Source of the DNA: Deltaproteobacteria bacterium
Lineage (GTDB): Bacteria; Desulfobacterota; GWC2-55-46
Direction: 5' to 3'
DNA length: 64,000 nt
Assembly: GCA_016182655.1 (NCBI GenBank)
Contig: JACPGB010000008.1
Coordinates: forward strand, 1-64,000
Shown here: positions 8,842 through 17,551 of the stretch, one piece after another
Numbering within the stretch: the first letter of the stretch is position 1
Layout: each line of letters opens with the position of its first letter
Translations under genes and position numbers: made by a program
The notes under the pieces: model-generated
Database searches by the model: none
What the model was told of the DNA's origin: nothing
Seen by the model: the letters and a program-made list of their open reading frames with translations, nothing else

Positions 8842-9588
8842 ATGATAAAAATTGTAAATTTAAGGAAGTCTTTCGGAGAAAAAAAGGTCCTCGACGGCGT
8901 GAACCTCGATATAGAGCGGGGTAAGATCACCGTCATCATCGGGAGGTCCGGCGAGGGCAAGTCCGTCCTTATAAAGCACATCATCGGGCTCCTTAAGCCC
9001 GACGAAGGGGCGATATTCCTCGAAGACCAGGACCTGACTTCGCTACGAGACAGGGACTTCAACGAGGTGAGGAAGCGCTTCGGCATGCTCTTTCAGGGGG
9101 CGGCCCTATTCGACTCGATGACGGTCGCCGACAATGTCGGCTTTCCATTGAAGGAACACACCGATCTTCACGACGAGGACATAAGGAAGATCGTCACCGA
9201 GAAGCTCAACAGGGTCGGCCTCGTGAACGTCGAGGAGATGATGCCCTCGGACCTCTCCGGAGGCATGAAGAAAAGGGTGGGGCTTGCCCGCGCCATCGTC
9301 ATGGACCCGGAGATCGTCCTTTTCGACGAGCCGACGACTGGACTCGACCCGATCATGAGCGACTCCATCGCGGACCTCGTCCTCGACACCCAGAAGGCGC
9401 TCAAGACCACTTACATACTAATCACGCACGACATACCGTTCACTTACAAGATCGCCGACAAGATCGCGATGCTCCACGAAGGCAGGATAATCGAGGAAGG
9501 CTCCGTAGAGGAGATGAAGGCGAACCCGAACCCGATTCTAAGACAGTTCCTCGAAGGCAGGGCCGAAGGGCCGATAAAGGTCTTCTGA
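8842..9588 (+). CDS. mlaF: MlaF family lipid ABC transporter ATPase
   Basis: A 248-residue cytoplasmic ATPase. Walker A is GRSGEGKS (34-41), the signature is LSGGMKKR (138-145), Walker B is IVLFDE (158-163) followed by PTTGLDP, and the switch histidine is in LITHD. It drives MlaE. The C-terminus (to IKVF) has none of the extra domains seen in unrelated ABC proteins. It lies between mlaE (67 bp gap) and mlaD (108 bp gap). Confidence 0.95.
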   Translation: MIKIVNLRKSFGEKKVLDGVNLDIERGKITVIIGRSGEGKSVLIKHIIGLLKPDEGAIFLEDQDLTSLRDRDFNEVRKRFGMLFQGAALFDSMTVADNVGFPLKEHTDLHDEDIRKIVTEKLNRVGLVNVEEMMPSDLSGGMKKRVGLARAIVMDPEIVLFDEPTTGLDPIMSDSIADLVLDTQKALKTTYILITHDIPFTYKIADKIAMLHEGRIIEEGSVEEMKANPNPILRQFLEGRAEGPIKVF

Positions 9589-9696
9589 GGGCCCGGCGGG
9601 CCCCTGTTACGCGCCAACTGACAATAGTCATTAAACTGGAACCCGTTTCGGGGATACATTCTTCGGCATGGCTTTCGTAAGTTTTAATAAAAATTC

Positions 9697-11250
9697 ATGA
9701 TCCCTAAAAGACCTTCTTTCCTAAAACTAAGCCCCGAGGCCAAGGTCGGACTTTTCGTCCTCCTCGGGATAGTCATCCTCGTCTACATGTCGCTGCGTCT
9801 CGGCGGCATCAAGTTCGGCAGGGCCGAGGGGTACACCCTCCACGTCTATTTCGATTCCGCCGCAGGGCTCGACAAGAACGCCTCGGTACGCGTCGCCGGC
9901 GTCGAGGTCGGGCGCATCAAGGACATACGCCTCAAGGACAGCAAGGCCCACGTGATACTCGAAATAAAGCCCGATGTCGCCATAGGCAGGGACTTTACCG
10001 CGGTCCTTACGACCAAGGGCCTCTTGGGAGAGAAGTACCTCGAGCTCGTCCCCGGCGCCCCGAACGCGCCGTCTTTAAAAGAGGGCGAGGAGATAACCCA
10101 CACAAAGTCGTACGCCGACATGGACAGGCTCATAACCGTCTTGAGCGACGTCTCCGACGACGTCAAGGAGGTCACCGAGTCGCTGAGCAAGGTCCTCGGC
10201 GGCGACGAGGGCGAGGCCACGCTCAGGAACATCGTAAAGAACGTCGAAGAGATGTCCTTCAGGGTCAACCACTTGATCGCGAAGAACGACGAGCAGGTGG
10301 GGAACGTCCTCCGTAATCTGGATGAGTTCACCGGCATGCTGAAGACCGAGGGGCCTGGCGTCACCTCGGAACTCAAGCTCGCGATAAAGAACCTGAACGA
10401 CGCGCTCGTCAAGACCTCTGACAACCTGAACCAGATGATCACCGAGAACCGCGGGAACCTCAAGGAAGGTGTCGAGAACCTCAAACTCGCCTCCTTAAGC
10501 CTCCAGCAGGCCATGGACACGGTCAACAAGGTCACCAGGGAGATCGGCCCGCAGATAAGCGACACCACGACATCGGTCGGGTCGATTGCCAGGAAGATAG
10601 ACAAGGGCGAAGGGACGCTCGGGAAACTCATCAACGACAAGACCCTCCACGAGGACATAGACAAGACGGTAAAGGGCATCAACAACTACATCGCCAAGGC
10701 AGAGTCCTTCCGCACCTTCATCGGCTACAGGGGTGAGTTCCTGTTCGACGAGCGGGACGTGAAGAGCTACTTCACCTTGCGCATACAGCCCAAGGCCGAC
10801 AAGTTCTACCTATTCGAGGTAGTCGACGACCCGAGGGGCAAGAAAAAGAAAGAGACGAAGGTATCGACCGTCGACGGAGTCACAACGACGCGCGAGGAGA
10901 CGACGACCTCGGACGCCATAAAGTTCTCGGCCCAGATAGCCAAACGGTACAAGGGCGTGACGTTCAGGGGCGGCATCATCGAGTCCGCCGGCGGCGCGGG
11001 CATCGACTACCACATATACGGCGACAGGCTTAAACTATCTCTCGAGGCCTTCGACTTCGACAAGGACGCGAACCCGCACTTGAAGGCCTCCTCGACCTTC
11101 TTCCTCAACAAGTTCTTCTTCCTCACAGCCGGGTACGACGACTTCGCGTCCAAGGTCGGGCTCAAATCCGCCTACGCGGGCGTGGGCTTCCACTTCGAGG
11201 ACGAGGATATAAAGTATCTCCTTACCTCCGCGCCTTCGATGTCGTTCTAA
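9697..11250 (+). CDS. mlaD: MlaD-like MCE protein with C-terminal beta-strand (outer-membrane barrel-like) domain
   Basis: A 517-residue MCE protein, far longer than E. coli MlaD (about 180). One TM helix at about 17-35 anchors it in the inner membrane. The MCE domain follows at about 43-120 (AGLDKNASVRVAGVEVGRI, GLLGEKYLELVPG). A long helical/coiled-coil stretch fills about 130-335. Residues 340-517 form some ten alternating amphipathic strands (for example GIDYHIYG, RLKLSLEAFDF) and end in phenylalanine, as outer-membrane barrels often do. A single-chain bridge across the periplasm is therefore likely, a design reported for Veillonella MlaD. This would explain the lack of mlaA and mlaC nearby. 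No strong Shine-Dalgarno is seen. Confidence 0.85.
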   Translation: MIPKRPSFLKLSPEAKVGLFVLLGIVILVYMSLRLGGIKFGRAEGYTLHVYFDSAAGLDKNASVRVAGVEVGRIKDIRLKDSKAHVILEIKPDVAIGRDFTAVLTTKGLLGEKYLELVPGAPNAPSLKEGEEITHTKSYADMDRLITVLSDVSDDVKEVTESLSKVLGGDEGEATLRNIVKNVEEMSFRVNHLIAKNDEQVGNVLRNLDEFTGMLKTEGPGVTSELKLAIKNLNDALVKTSDNLNQMITENRGNLKEGVENLKLASLSLQQAMDTVNKVTREIGPQISDTTTSVGSIARKIDKGEGTLGKLINDKTLHEDIDKTVKGINNYIAKAESFRTFIGYRGEFLFDERDVKSYFTLRIQPKADKFYLFEVVDDPRGKKKKETKVSTVDGVTTTREETTTSDAIKFSAQIAKRYKGVTFRGGIIESAGGAGIDYHIYGDRLKLSLEAFDFDKDANPHLKASSTFFLNKFFFLTAGYDDFASKVGLKSAYAGVGFHFEDEDIKYLLTSAPSMSF

Positions 11251-11280
11251 GCAGGTTGCTGAAAAAGTCCATCTGCCTTA

Positions 11281-11314
11281 TCCCCCTCCATCAAGGGAGG
11301 GGGATTTTTATTTT
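11281..11314 (+). terminator. Terminator-like hairpin after mlaD
   Basis: CCCCCTCC and GGAGGGGG form an 8-bp stem around a short loop, followed by a T-rich run at 11305-11314. The hairpin is built from the same palindrome found as a dispersed repeat elsewhere in the window, apparently reused as a terminator of the alr-mla operon. Confidence 0.6.
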
Positions 11315-11347
11315 CGCCCGGTTTTTCGGTATTAGGATTTTAAAAGA

Positions 11348-11690
11348 AACCTAGGCATAGGTAAGCGACCTTAAGGGAGGAAGCCTTATCGCGAAGCGCG
11401 AGCGTCCGAGGAAGTAAAAAGGCGCGACAGCGCCCTAAGGGGCGAGCGGTCCTCGCCGGACTGGCAAATCCGTATCGGACAACTGTGCTTCAGGTAGACT
11501 TAAGTGACCCGATTTGAAATTGGCCCCGCGCCGAGCGGGGAGGGGGAGGGCGAAGGGAGCGAACCCCTATGCCGAAAAAAGCCCGGCAGGGCGCAAAATG
11601 CAAAAAACAAAGTGTGCCAGGATTAAAAAAGACGCAAAGCGCGCGGAGCGCGCAAAAAGGCTTTATCCAAAAGCACAGTTATCAGAAAAA
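11348..11690 (+). repeat. Family D dispersed repeat, interrupted by a family A hairpin element
   Basis: This stretch matches a repeat also found near 42945-43100, 43180-43260, 46190-46370, 46390-46555 and 57136-57300. It begins with GCGACCTTAAGGGAGGAAG, continues through AAAAGGCGCGACAGCGCCC, and ends with ATGCCGAAAAAAGCCCGGC and GGCGCAAA. At 11451-11535 a family A element splits it; the copy at 46390 lacks that segment at the same point. The short reading frames inside are repeat translations, not genes. The remaining gap to 11825 shows nothing recognisable. Confidence 0.7.
11451..11535 (-). repeat. Family A ~88 bp hairpin repeat
   Basis: Read on the minus strand it starts CTCGGCGCGGGGCCAATTTC and ends near GCCAGTCCGGCGAGG. 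The two ends are imperfect inverted repeats of each other. The same element occurs at 14805, 21601 (tandem), 32926, 33013, 36484 and 43244. It lies within a family D element. Confidence 0.7.
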
Positions 11691-11824
11691 AAATGATTGC
11701 CTCTGCTTTCCCGCCTGCCTGCAAGGCACACCCTCCTCATCTTCCTTGATTAATCCTTAAAAAAAGTGTACAAGATATACTCCCGTCCCTGATGGTCGGG
11801 GCGTTATTCCCTTTATAAATCCAG

Positions 11825-11910
11825 TTGCTTAAAACGGCTGAAATCATTGAGAAATCCGGCGTCGGCGTCGCCTTTGACATAGGCACGGGGCCTCTGTCTC
11901 CCTTCCGGAG
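11825..11910 (+). pseudogene. Out-of-frame 5' fragment of the DUF4445/RACo-like gene
   Basis: From a TTG at 11825 the sequence reads MLKTAEIIEKSGVGVAFDIGT, clearly the phosphate-1 motif of an actin-like ATPase, then runs out of frame after 11887 and stops at 11921. The adjacent frame continues the same protein family from 11911. Relative to RACo-like proteins about 13 nt appear to be missing between DIGT and the NPQ motif (my recollection of family spacing). This suggests a real deletion rather than one miscalled base. Confidence 0.6.
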
Positions 11911-13068
11911 ATGCGCGTCCTGAAGGATGCCGCCTGCCCCAATCCTCAGTCGAGGTGGGGGCGGGATGTCCTATCGAGGATAACGGCGGCTATGAAAGAC
12001 CCCGCGCTTATCGATGAGATGTCCGGGGCAATCGTTACCGCCTGCAACTCCCTTATAAGGGAGCTCGTGCCCGTTGGGACGGCGGTAAAGGAGATAACGG
12101 CGGCGGGAAACCCGGTAATGGTCCACCTGTTGCTTAAGGTCTCGCCCGAGCCGCTCTCAAAGGTCCCATACAGGCCCGCGTTCGTCGAGGCAAAGAGGAT
12201 CAAGGCGGGCGAACTCGGCATCGAGTGCAAGGACGCTGACCTTTACGCCTTCCCGCTCATAGGCGGGTTCGTCGGCGGGGACGCGGTGGCTGTCGCGCTC
12301 GCGCTCAAACTCAAGGAAGAAAAAAAACCGGCGCTCGCCATAGACATAGGCACGAACAGCGAGATAATGCTCGCCTCGAACGGCTCCCTCTTTGCCACAT
12401 CCGCCGCGGCCGGCCCCGCATTCGAGGGCGGCGAGATAAAAGGCGGCATGACTGCCGCAAACGGCGCGATAAGCGGCGTCAAGATACACAATGAGGCGGT
12501 CTCGCTCGAAGTCATCGGCAAAGGGACCCCGAAAGGCATCTGCGGCTCCGGGCTCGTATCAGCGGTCTCGGAGCTTTTAAAGGCCGGGATCATCGAGCGG
12601 AACGGGCGGATACGGTCCCGCGACGAGGTCTCGACTAACCTCTCCAACAGGATAAGGATCGAGGCCGACGGCAATGCGTTCGTCCTCTACAAAGGGGCGA
12701 AGACAGAGGTTCTGCTCACGCAGTCCGACATAAGGGCGCTTCAGACCGCGAAGTCCGCGATAAGGGCCGGGATAAACCTGCTCCTTAAAAAGGCCGGGAT
12801 AGGCCCGGGTGATTTGGGCACAGTCTACATAGCCGGGGCCTTCGGGTCCAACCTCGACCCCGAGGGGCTGAAAGAGATAGGCATACTCGACCCGCTCTGG
12901 CTTGGAGCTTTAAAGACCGTCGGGGACGCGGCGCTCGAAGGCGCGGTGCTGGCGCTCGACGATAAGGGAAAGAAAGAAGCCGAGACGCTTGCGCGGGAAT
13001 TCAAATTCGTCTCTCTCTCGGGCTCCGCGCACTTTGAGAGGGAGTTTATAGCCAATCTCGGGTTTTGA
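11911..13068 (+). CDS. DUF4445 / RACo-like ASKHA ATPase, N-terminally damaged
   Basis: A 385-residue open frame matching the middle and C-terminal part of corrinoid-activating RACo/AcsV-type ATPases (DUF4445). Visible motifs are NPQSRWGRDVLSRI near residues 11-24, ALAIDIGTNSEIML near 142-155 and TVYIAGAFGSNLDP near 309-322. RACo normally has an N-terminal [2Fe-2S] domain and uses ATP to reduce inactive Co(II) corrinoid. Here the ferredoxin domain is absent and the first ATPase motif lies out of frame just upstream. The ATG at 11911 is probably an internal methionine, so the product may be non-functional or begin by frameshifting. purH follows after 33 bp. Confidence 0.7.
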   Translation: MRVLKDAACPNPQSRWGRDVLSRITAAMKDPALIDEMSGAIVTACNSLIRELVPVGTAVKEITAAGNPVMVHLLLKVSPEPLSKVPYRPAFVEAKRIKAGELGIECKDADLYAFPLIGGFVGGDAVAVALALKLKEEKKPALAIDIGTNSEIMLASNGSLFATSAAAGPAFEGGEIKGGMTAANGAISGVKIHNEAVSLEVIGKGTPKGICGSGLVSAVSELLKAGIIERNGRIRSRDEVSTNLSNRIRIEADGNAFVLYKGAKTEVLLTQSDIRALQTAKSAIRAGINLLLKKAGIGPGDLGTVYIAGAFGSNLDPEGLKEIGILDPLWLGALKTVGDAALEGAVLALDDKGKKEAETLAREFKFVSLSGSAHFEREFIANLGF

Positions 13069-13101
13069 CTATACTGCAAATAATCCGTACGAGGTAACCA
13101 T

Positions 13102-14667
13102 ATGAAAAGGATAAAAAGGGCGATAATAAGCGTCACCGACAAGACCGGCATAGTCGAGTTCGCAAAGGAGCTCGCCTCATCCGGGGTCGAGATAATCTCA
13201 ACAGGCGGCACCGCCGAGCTCATCAAGAACGCCGGGATAAGCGTCATACCGATCTCGTCGTACACGGGCTTCCCCGAGATGCTCGACGGGAGGCTGAAGA
13301 CCCTGCACCCGAAGATCCACGGCGGCATACTCGGGATAAGGGAGAACCAGACGCACAGGCAGGAGATGGAAGCGAACGGGATCCTGCCCATAGACATGGT
13401 CGTCGTCAACCTCTACGCCTTCGAAAATACCATCGCAAAGGGCTGTACGCTCGATGAGGCGATAGAGAACATAGATATCGGCGGCCCCACCATGATAAGG
13501 GCCGCGGCCAAGAACCACAACGACGTCGCGGTCGTCGTCGACCCCGCCGACTACGCCGCGATAACCGATGAGCTCAAGGAGAAAAAGGGTATGCTCTCGC
13601 GGCACACCCGCTTCAACCTCGCCAGAAAAGTCTTCCAGACGACGGCCAGGTACGACGCGGCCATATCCAACTACCTCGGCACTGTCCCGGACATGCCCGA
13701 GATAGAGGACAAGAAGAAGTTCCCGGACACCTTTACCGTCCAGTACGAGAAGGTCCAGGACCTGAGATACGGCGAAAACCCGCACCAGGCCGCGGCCTTC
13801 TATCGCACGAGGGCAAAGGGCGGGCTCGGCGACGCGAAAAAGCACCAGGGCAAGGAATTGTCCTACAACAACATACTCGACCTTAACGCCGCGCTCCACC
13901 TCGTCTCCGAGTTCCACGACCCGGCGGCTGTAATAGTAAAGCACAACAACCCCTGCGGCACGGCGGTCTCAAAAAACGGGATACTCTCCGCATACGAGCG
14001 CGCCTACGCCTGCGACAAGACCTCGGCATTCGGGGGCATCGTCGGCTTCAACAGGAAGGTGACGAAGGAGATGGCGGAGGTCCTGAACAGGATATTCCTG
14101 GAGGCCGTCATCGCGCCGGGTTACGATAAGGAAGCCCTCGATGTGTTAAGCGCGAAAAAGAACCTCCGGGTGCTCGAGTCCAGCGAAAAGGCCGATGACT
14201 GCCCCTCGGACTTCGACATAAAGAGGGTCTGCGGCGGAGTGTTGCTCCAGACGCTCGACAAGGAGAGCGCCGCCGACCTGAAGACCGTAACGAAACGCGG
14301 GCCGGTTGATGCGGAGCTCGAGGACCTGCTCTTCGCGTGGTCTGTCTGCAAGCATGTAAAGAGCAACGCCATAATACTCGCGAGTAACGGCCGCACAATC
14401 GGCATAGGCGCGGGCCAGATGTCGAGGATAGATTCCACCCGCATAGCCGTCATAAAGGCTCGGGATGCGGGGCTCGATGTCAAGGGCTCGGTGCTCGCTT
14501 CCGACGCCTTCTTCCCGTTCAGGGACAACGTCGACATGGCCGCCGAGCACGGCATAACGGCCATCATACAGCCCGGCGGGTCGATAAAGGACGAAGAAGT
14601 GATAAAGGCCGCCGACGAGCACGGGATTGCGATGGTGTTCACCGGCATCAGGCACTTCAGGCATTAG
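13102..14667 (+). CDS. purH: Bifunctional AICAR formyltransferase / IMP cyclohydrolase
   Basis: A 521-residue enzyme for the last two steps to IMP: formylation of AICAR (ZMP) with 10-formyl-THF, then ring closure. The N-terminal MGS-like cyclohydrolase domain has [10 protein letters not shown] and [10 protein letters not shown]. The formyltransferase domain has the catalytic KHNNPCGTA near residue 279 and [11 protein letters not shown] near 472. GAGGTA precedes the ATG. Its substrate ZMP is the signal family read by the riboswitch near 62850. Length is normal. Confidence 0.96.
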   Translation: MKRIKRAIISVTDKTGIVEFAKELASSGVEIISTGGTAELIKNAGISVIPISSYTGFPEMLDGRLKTLHPKIHGGILGIRENQTHRQEMEANGILPIDMVVVNLYAFENTIAKGCTLDEAIENIDIGGPTMIRAAAKNHNDVAVVVDPADYAAITDELKEKKGMLSRHTRFNLARKVFQTTARYDAAISNYLGTVPDMPEIEDKKKFPDTFTVQYEKVQDLRYGENPHQAAAFYRTRAKGGLGDAKKHQGKELSYNNILDLNAALHLVSEFHDPAAVIVKHNNPCGTAVSKNGILSAYERAYACDKTSAFGGIVGFNRKVTKEMAEVLNRIFLEAVIAPGYDKEALDVLSAKKNLRVLESSEKADDCPSDFDIKRVCGGVLLQTLDKESAADLKTVTKRGPVDAELEDLLFAWSVCKHVKSNAIILASNGRTIGIGAGQMSRIDSTRIAVIKARDAGLDVKGSVLASDAFFPFRDNVDMAAEHGITAIIQPGGSIKDEEVIKAADEHGIAMVFTGIRHFRH

Positions 14668-14760
14668 AATCACGAACGCACTAAATGTCTTAATATAACG
14701 CTAAAGCTCCTCGGAAAATCCTCGGCGTACGACACGGTTGCGCCTGCGGTTTTCAATTTG

Positions 14761-14889
14761 ACTTCCCCTCCCTTGATGGGAGGGGATTGAGGGGAGGGTG
14801 ACTGCTCGGCGCAGGGCCAATTTCAAATCGGGCGGTTCGGGGGCTCATTAAGCAATACCGCCAGTTGTGATTTTGCCTGCCCGGCGAGG
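14761..14889 (+). repeat. Composite repeat: C/G-rich palindrome (family B) joined to a family A hairpin element
   Basis: 14761-14804 is the palindrome CCCCTCCCTTGATGGGAGGG followed by GATTGAGGGGAGGGTGACTG. 14805-14889 is a family A element from CTCGGCGCAGGGCCAATTTC to TTGCCTGCCCGGCGAGGG. The same junction (GGGTGACTGCTCGGCGCAGG) recurs at 36484 and, inverted, at 33099. The rest of the purH-purD gap shows only another small CTCCC/GGGAG hairpin at 14908-14930. Confidence 0.75.
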
Positions 14890-14965
14890 GCCCCCTCACT
14901 CTCCGCCCTCTCCCACAAGGGGAGAGGGGACTTTAAAGTGCTACATCAAATCAGGCGGTCATTAA

Positions 14966-16234
14966 ATGAAGGTCCTCGTAATAGGCGCCGGCGGTAGAGA
15001 ACATGCTATCGCCTGGAAGTTAAAACAGAGCCCGCTCGTCGAATCCGTTTTCATCGCGCCAGGAAACCCCGGGACCGCGCTCGTCGGCAAAAATATTCCC
15101 ATCCCGGCTGAGGACATCGAAGGGTTGAAGGAGTTCGCCAAACGCGAAGGCATAGGCCTGACCGTCGTCGGCCCCGAGCTCCCGCTCACGCTCGGCATAG
15201 TGGACGCGTTCGAAGCCGCCGGGCTCAAGGTCTTCGGCCCCTCAAAGGCGGCTTCCGAGCTCGAAGGCTCCAAGGTCTTCAGCAAGGAGCTCATGATAAA
15301 GCACGGGATACCGACTGCTCACCACAAGAAGTTCGATAACGCGGACTTCGCCCGCGCCTATGTCGAGACCCACACCCCGCCCTTTGTAGTAAAGGCAGAC
15401 GGGCTGGCCGCAGGCAAGGGTGTCGTCATATGCAGGACTGGCGACGAGGCGCGGAAAGCCATAGACCTTATAATGAAAGACAAGGCCTTCGGCGCGGCGG
15501 GGAAGAGGATAATCATAGAAGAGTTCCTCGAGGGCGAGGAGGCCTCGTTCCTCGCCATAACCGACGGAAAGACGGTCGTGCCGCTCGCCCCGGCGCAGGA
15601 CCACAAGGCGGTACTCGACGGGGACACCGGCCCGAACACCGGCGGCATGGGCGCGTACTCGCCCGCGCCGGTCATCACACCCGCGCTCGCCTCCGATGTC
15701 ATGGACACCGTGATGGTCCCGACCGTAAAGGCGATGGAGGTCGAGGGCAGGCCCTACAAAGGCGTGCTCTACGCCGGGCTCATGATAAAGGACGGGAAGG
15801 CCAAGGTGCTGGAATTCAATTGCAGGCTCGGAGACCCGGAGACACAGCCGATACTCGCGAGGCTTGAGAGCGACCTGGCTGATGCGCTCATGAAGGCCGT
15901 CGAAGGAAGATTGTCGGAAGTAAAGCTTGCGTGGTCGAAGAAGACCGCCATTTGCGTAGTCATGACGGCCAGGGGGTATCCCGGAGATTATCTCAAAGGC
16001 GCGGAGATAAAGGGGCTGGAAGAGGCGGCCAAGTTGAAGGATGTCGTCGTCTTCCACGCCGGGACAGCTACGAAGGAAGGCCGGGTAGTCACCTCCGGCG
16101 GCAGGGTCCTCGGCGTGACCGCGCTTGGAGAAGGTGTCGCGGACGCTCGTGAGAAGGCTTACGAGGCTGTCGGAAAGATATCCTGGGAAGGCGCGCACTA
16201 CAGGAAAGACATAGGCAATAAGGCTTTAAAATAG
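14966..16234 (+). CDS. purD: Phosphoribosylamine-glycine ligase (GAR synthetase)
   Basis: A 422-residue ATP-grasp enzyme joining phosphoribosylamine and glycine in purine synthesis. The N-terminus has VIGAGGREHAIAW (residues about 5-17), and VKADGLAAGKGVVI near 138-151 is the ATP-grasp lysine region. GEEASFLAITDG and DGDTGPNTGGMGAYSPAP follow. No strong Shine-Dalgarno lies before the ATG, and the start follows a repeat region. purE follows 12 bp after the stop. Confidence 0.96.
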   Translation: MKVLVIGAGGREHAIAWKLKQSPLVESVFIAPGNPGTALVGKNIPIPAEDIEGLKEFAKREGIGLTVVGPELPLTLGIVDAFEAAGLKVFGPSKAASELEGSKVFSKELMIKHGIPTAHHKKFDNADFARAYVETHTPPFVVKADGLAAGKGVVICRTGDEARKAIDLIMKDKAFGAAGKRIIIEEFLEGEEASFLAITDGKTVVPLAPAQDHKAVLDGDTGPNTGGMGAYSPAPVITPALASDVMDTVMVPTVKAMEVEGRPYKGVLYAGLMIKDGKAKVLEFNCRLGDPETQPILARLESDLADALMKAVEGRLSEVKLAWSKKTAICVVMTARGYPGDYLKGAEIKGLEEAAKLKDVVVFHAGTATKEGRVVTSGGRVLGVTALGEGVADAREKAYEAVGKISWEGAHYRKDIGNKALK

Positions 16235-16246
16235 GAGGCTCTCAAT

Positions 16247-16744
16247 ATGGCTACGAAACCCCTCGTCGGCATACTCATGGGAAGCGACTCGGACCTCTCC
16301 GTTATGGAAGAGGCCGCGAAGATGCTCCGGGCATTCAACATACCTTACGAGATAACCATATCGTCCGCACACAGGACCCCGAAGAGGACCTCGGATTACG
16401 CAAAGAACGCCGAGAGGCGCGGTATAAGGGTCATCATAGCCGGGGCCGGGGCCGCGGCGCACCTGGCCGGCTTCATTGCGGCTGAGACGACGCTCCCGGT
16501 AATAGGCGTGCCCATAGACTCAAGCTCTTTGAATGGACTGGATTCGCTTCTCGCAATCGTGCAGATGCCCGGCGGCGTGCCGGTCGCCTCTATGGCCATA
16601 GGAAGAGCGGGCGCAAAGAACGCCGGCATATTCGCGGCTGAGATACTCTCGGTTGCTGATGAAAAGCTCCGGGAGGCCCTCAAAAGGCACAGGAAAGAGA
16701 TGGCTAAGCAGGTGGAGGAGAAGGCGAAGAAGCTCAAGGCGTAA
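16247..16744 (+). CDS. purE: N5-carboxyaminoimidazole ribonucleotide mutase
   Basis: A 165-residue class I PurE, which moves the carboxyl group of N5-CAIR to give CAIR. MGSDSDLSVM near residues 11-20 and SAHRTPKR near 41-48 carry the conserved active-site Ser, Asp and His. AGGAGG lies well placed before the ATG. No purK is adjacent. The C-terminus is lysine/glutamate-rich and helical. Confidence 0.95.
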   Translation: MATKPLVGILMGSDSDLSVMEEAAKMLRAFNIPYEITISSAHRTPKRTSDYAKNAERRGIRVIIAGAGAAAHLAGFIAAETTLPVIGVPIDSSSLNGLDSLLAIVQMPGGVPVASMAIGRAGAKNAGIFAAEILSVADEKLREALKRHRKEMAKQVEEKAKKLKA

Positions 16745-16745
16745 A

Positions 16746-17372
16746 TTGAAAGACAGACCCGTCATCTTAAAACCAACGGACGCCTTTGACGAAGCTAAGA
16801 TGGCGTTTAAGTCAGGCGGCGTCGTCGCCTTCCCGACAGAGACCTTCTACGGCCTATGCGTCGACCCGTTCGATCCCAAAACGATAGAGAGGCTCTTCAG
16901 CCTAAAAGGCAGGGCTGAAACCAATCCGGTCTCTGTCATCATAGCAAATAAAGAGATGCTTTCTCGGGTCGTGGTCGATATCCCGGCAACGGCGCTTAAG
17001 CTCATCGACAGGTTCTGGCCCGGCCCCCTTACGATTGTCTTGAAGGCTCACCCGGACGTACCCCCTCCCCTCATCGCGAACACCGGAAAGATAGGCGTTC
17101 GCGTGCCGGGGAGCGCGGTAGCGCGCAGACTCTCCGAATACCTCGCCTCTCCCATAACCGCCACGAGCGCGAACCCGTCGGGAAAAAGACCGCCAATCGA
17201 ATCCAATGAAGTCATCGCCTACTTTAACGGTGAAATAGATGTCCTCATAGACGGCGGCCGACTCCCCGGAAGGCTCGGGTCAACGGTAGTCGACCTGACC
17301 GGAGTTGGTTTTACGATAATAAGGGAGGGAGAGATAGCTTCTGAGGCAATCGAAAGGGCGATACGAGGGTAA
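16746..17372 (+). CDS. Sua5/YciO/YrdC (TsaC) threonylcarbamoyl-AMP synthase
   Basis: A 208-residue protein of the family that makes threonylcarbamoyl-AMP for the t6A37 tRNA modification. VVAFPTETFYGLCVD and LKGRAETNPVSVII form the substrate site, and ITATSANPSGKRPP near residues 137-150 binds ATP. I take the TTG at 16746, right after the purE stop, with AAGGCG upstream; the longer frame from 16653 runs inside purE. The length fits the short TsaC class without the Sua5 C-terminal domain. It ends the purine operon; a small CCCCTCTTT hairpin follows at about 17396. Confidence 0.88.
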   Translation: MKDRPVILKPTDAFDEAKMAFKSGGVVAFPTETFYGLCVDPFDPKTIERLFSLKGRAETNPVSVIIANKEMLSRVVVDIPATALKLIDRFWPGPLTIVLKAHPDVPPPLIANTGKIGVRVPGSAVARRLSEYLASPITATSANPSGKRPPIESNEVIAYFNGEIDVLIDGGRLPGRLGSTVVDLTGVGFTIIREGEIASEAIERAIRG

Positions 17373-17441
17373 CCCCCTTTGAATAATCTCCCCTCACCCC
17401 TCTTTAGAAAAGAGGGGTCGTATACAAGAGACGCCCTATGT

Positions 17442-17468
17442 CATTCCCGCGAAAGCGGGAATCCAGTC
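17442..17468. repeat. Short palindrome CATTCCCGCGAAAGCGGGAATCC
   Basis: TTCCCGC and GCGGGAA form a stem around GAAA. The motif is a common interspersed palindrome of bacterial genomes, and a relative with GATCCCCGCGAAAGCGGGGA occurs near 31310-31335. Confidence 0.6.
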
Positions 17469-17505
17469 AGTTTTAAAAAAAACTCCCCTTCCCGGAAAAA
17501 ATCCC

Positions 17506-17533
17506 TAAAGTCCCCGCCCCGGACTGCCGATAA
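17506..17533 (+). promoter_or_regulatory. Putative sigma-28 (FliA) promoter of the FlgC-like gene
   Basis: TAAAG at 17506-17510 and a perfect GCCGATAA at 17526-17533. TAAA and GCCGATAA are separated by 16 bp, one more than the usual 15. It lies 18 bp upstream of the ATG at 17552, with AGGAGG between. Together with the promoter at 19322 it points to control by the flagellar sigma factor. Confidence 0.6.
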
Positions 17534-17551
17534 TATAAAAAGGAGGCCTCC

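Noticed and set aside
11514-11760. Small plus-strand reading frames within the repeat region
   Set aside because: They are translations of the family D repeat and recur with frame changes in other copies.
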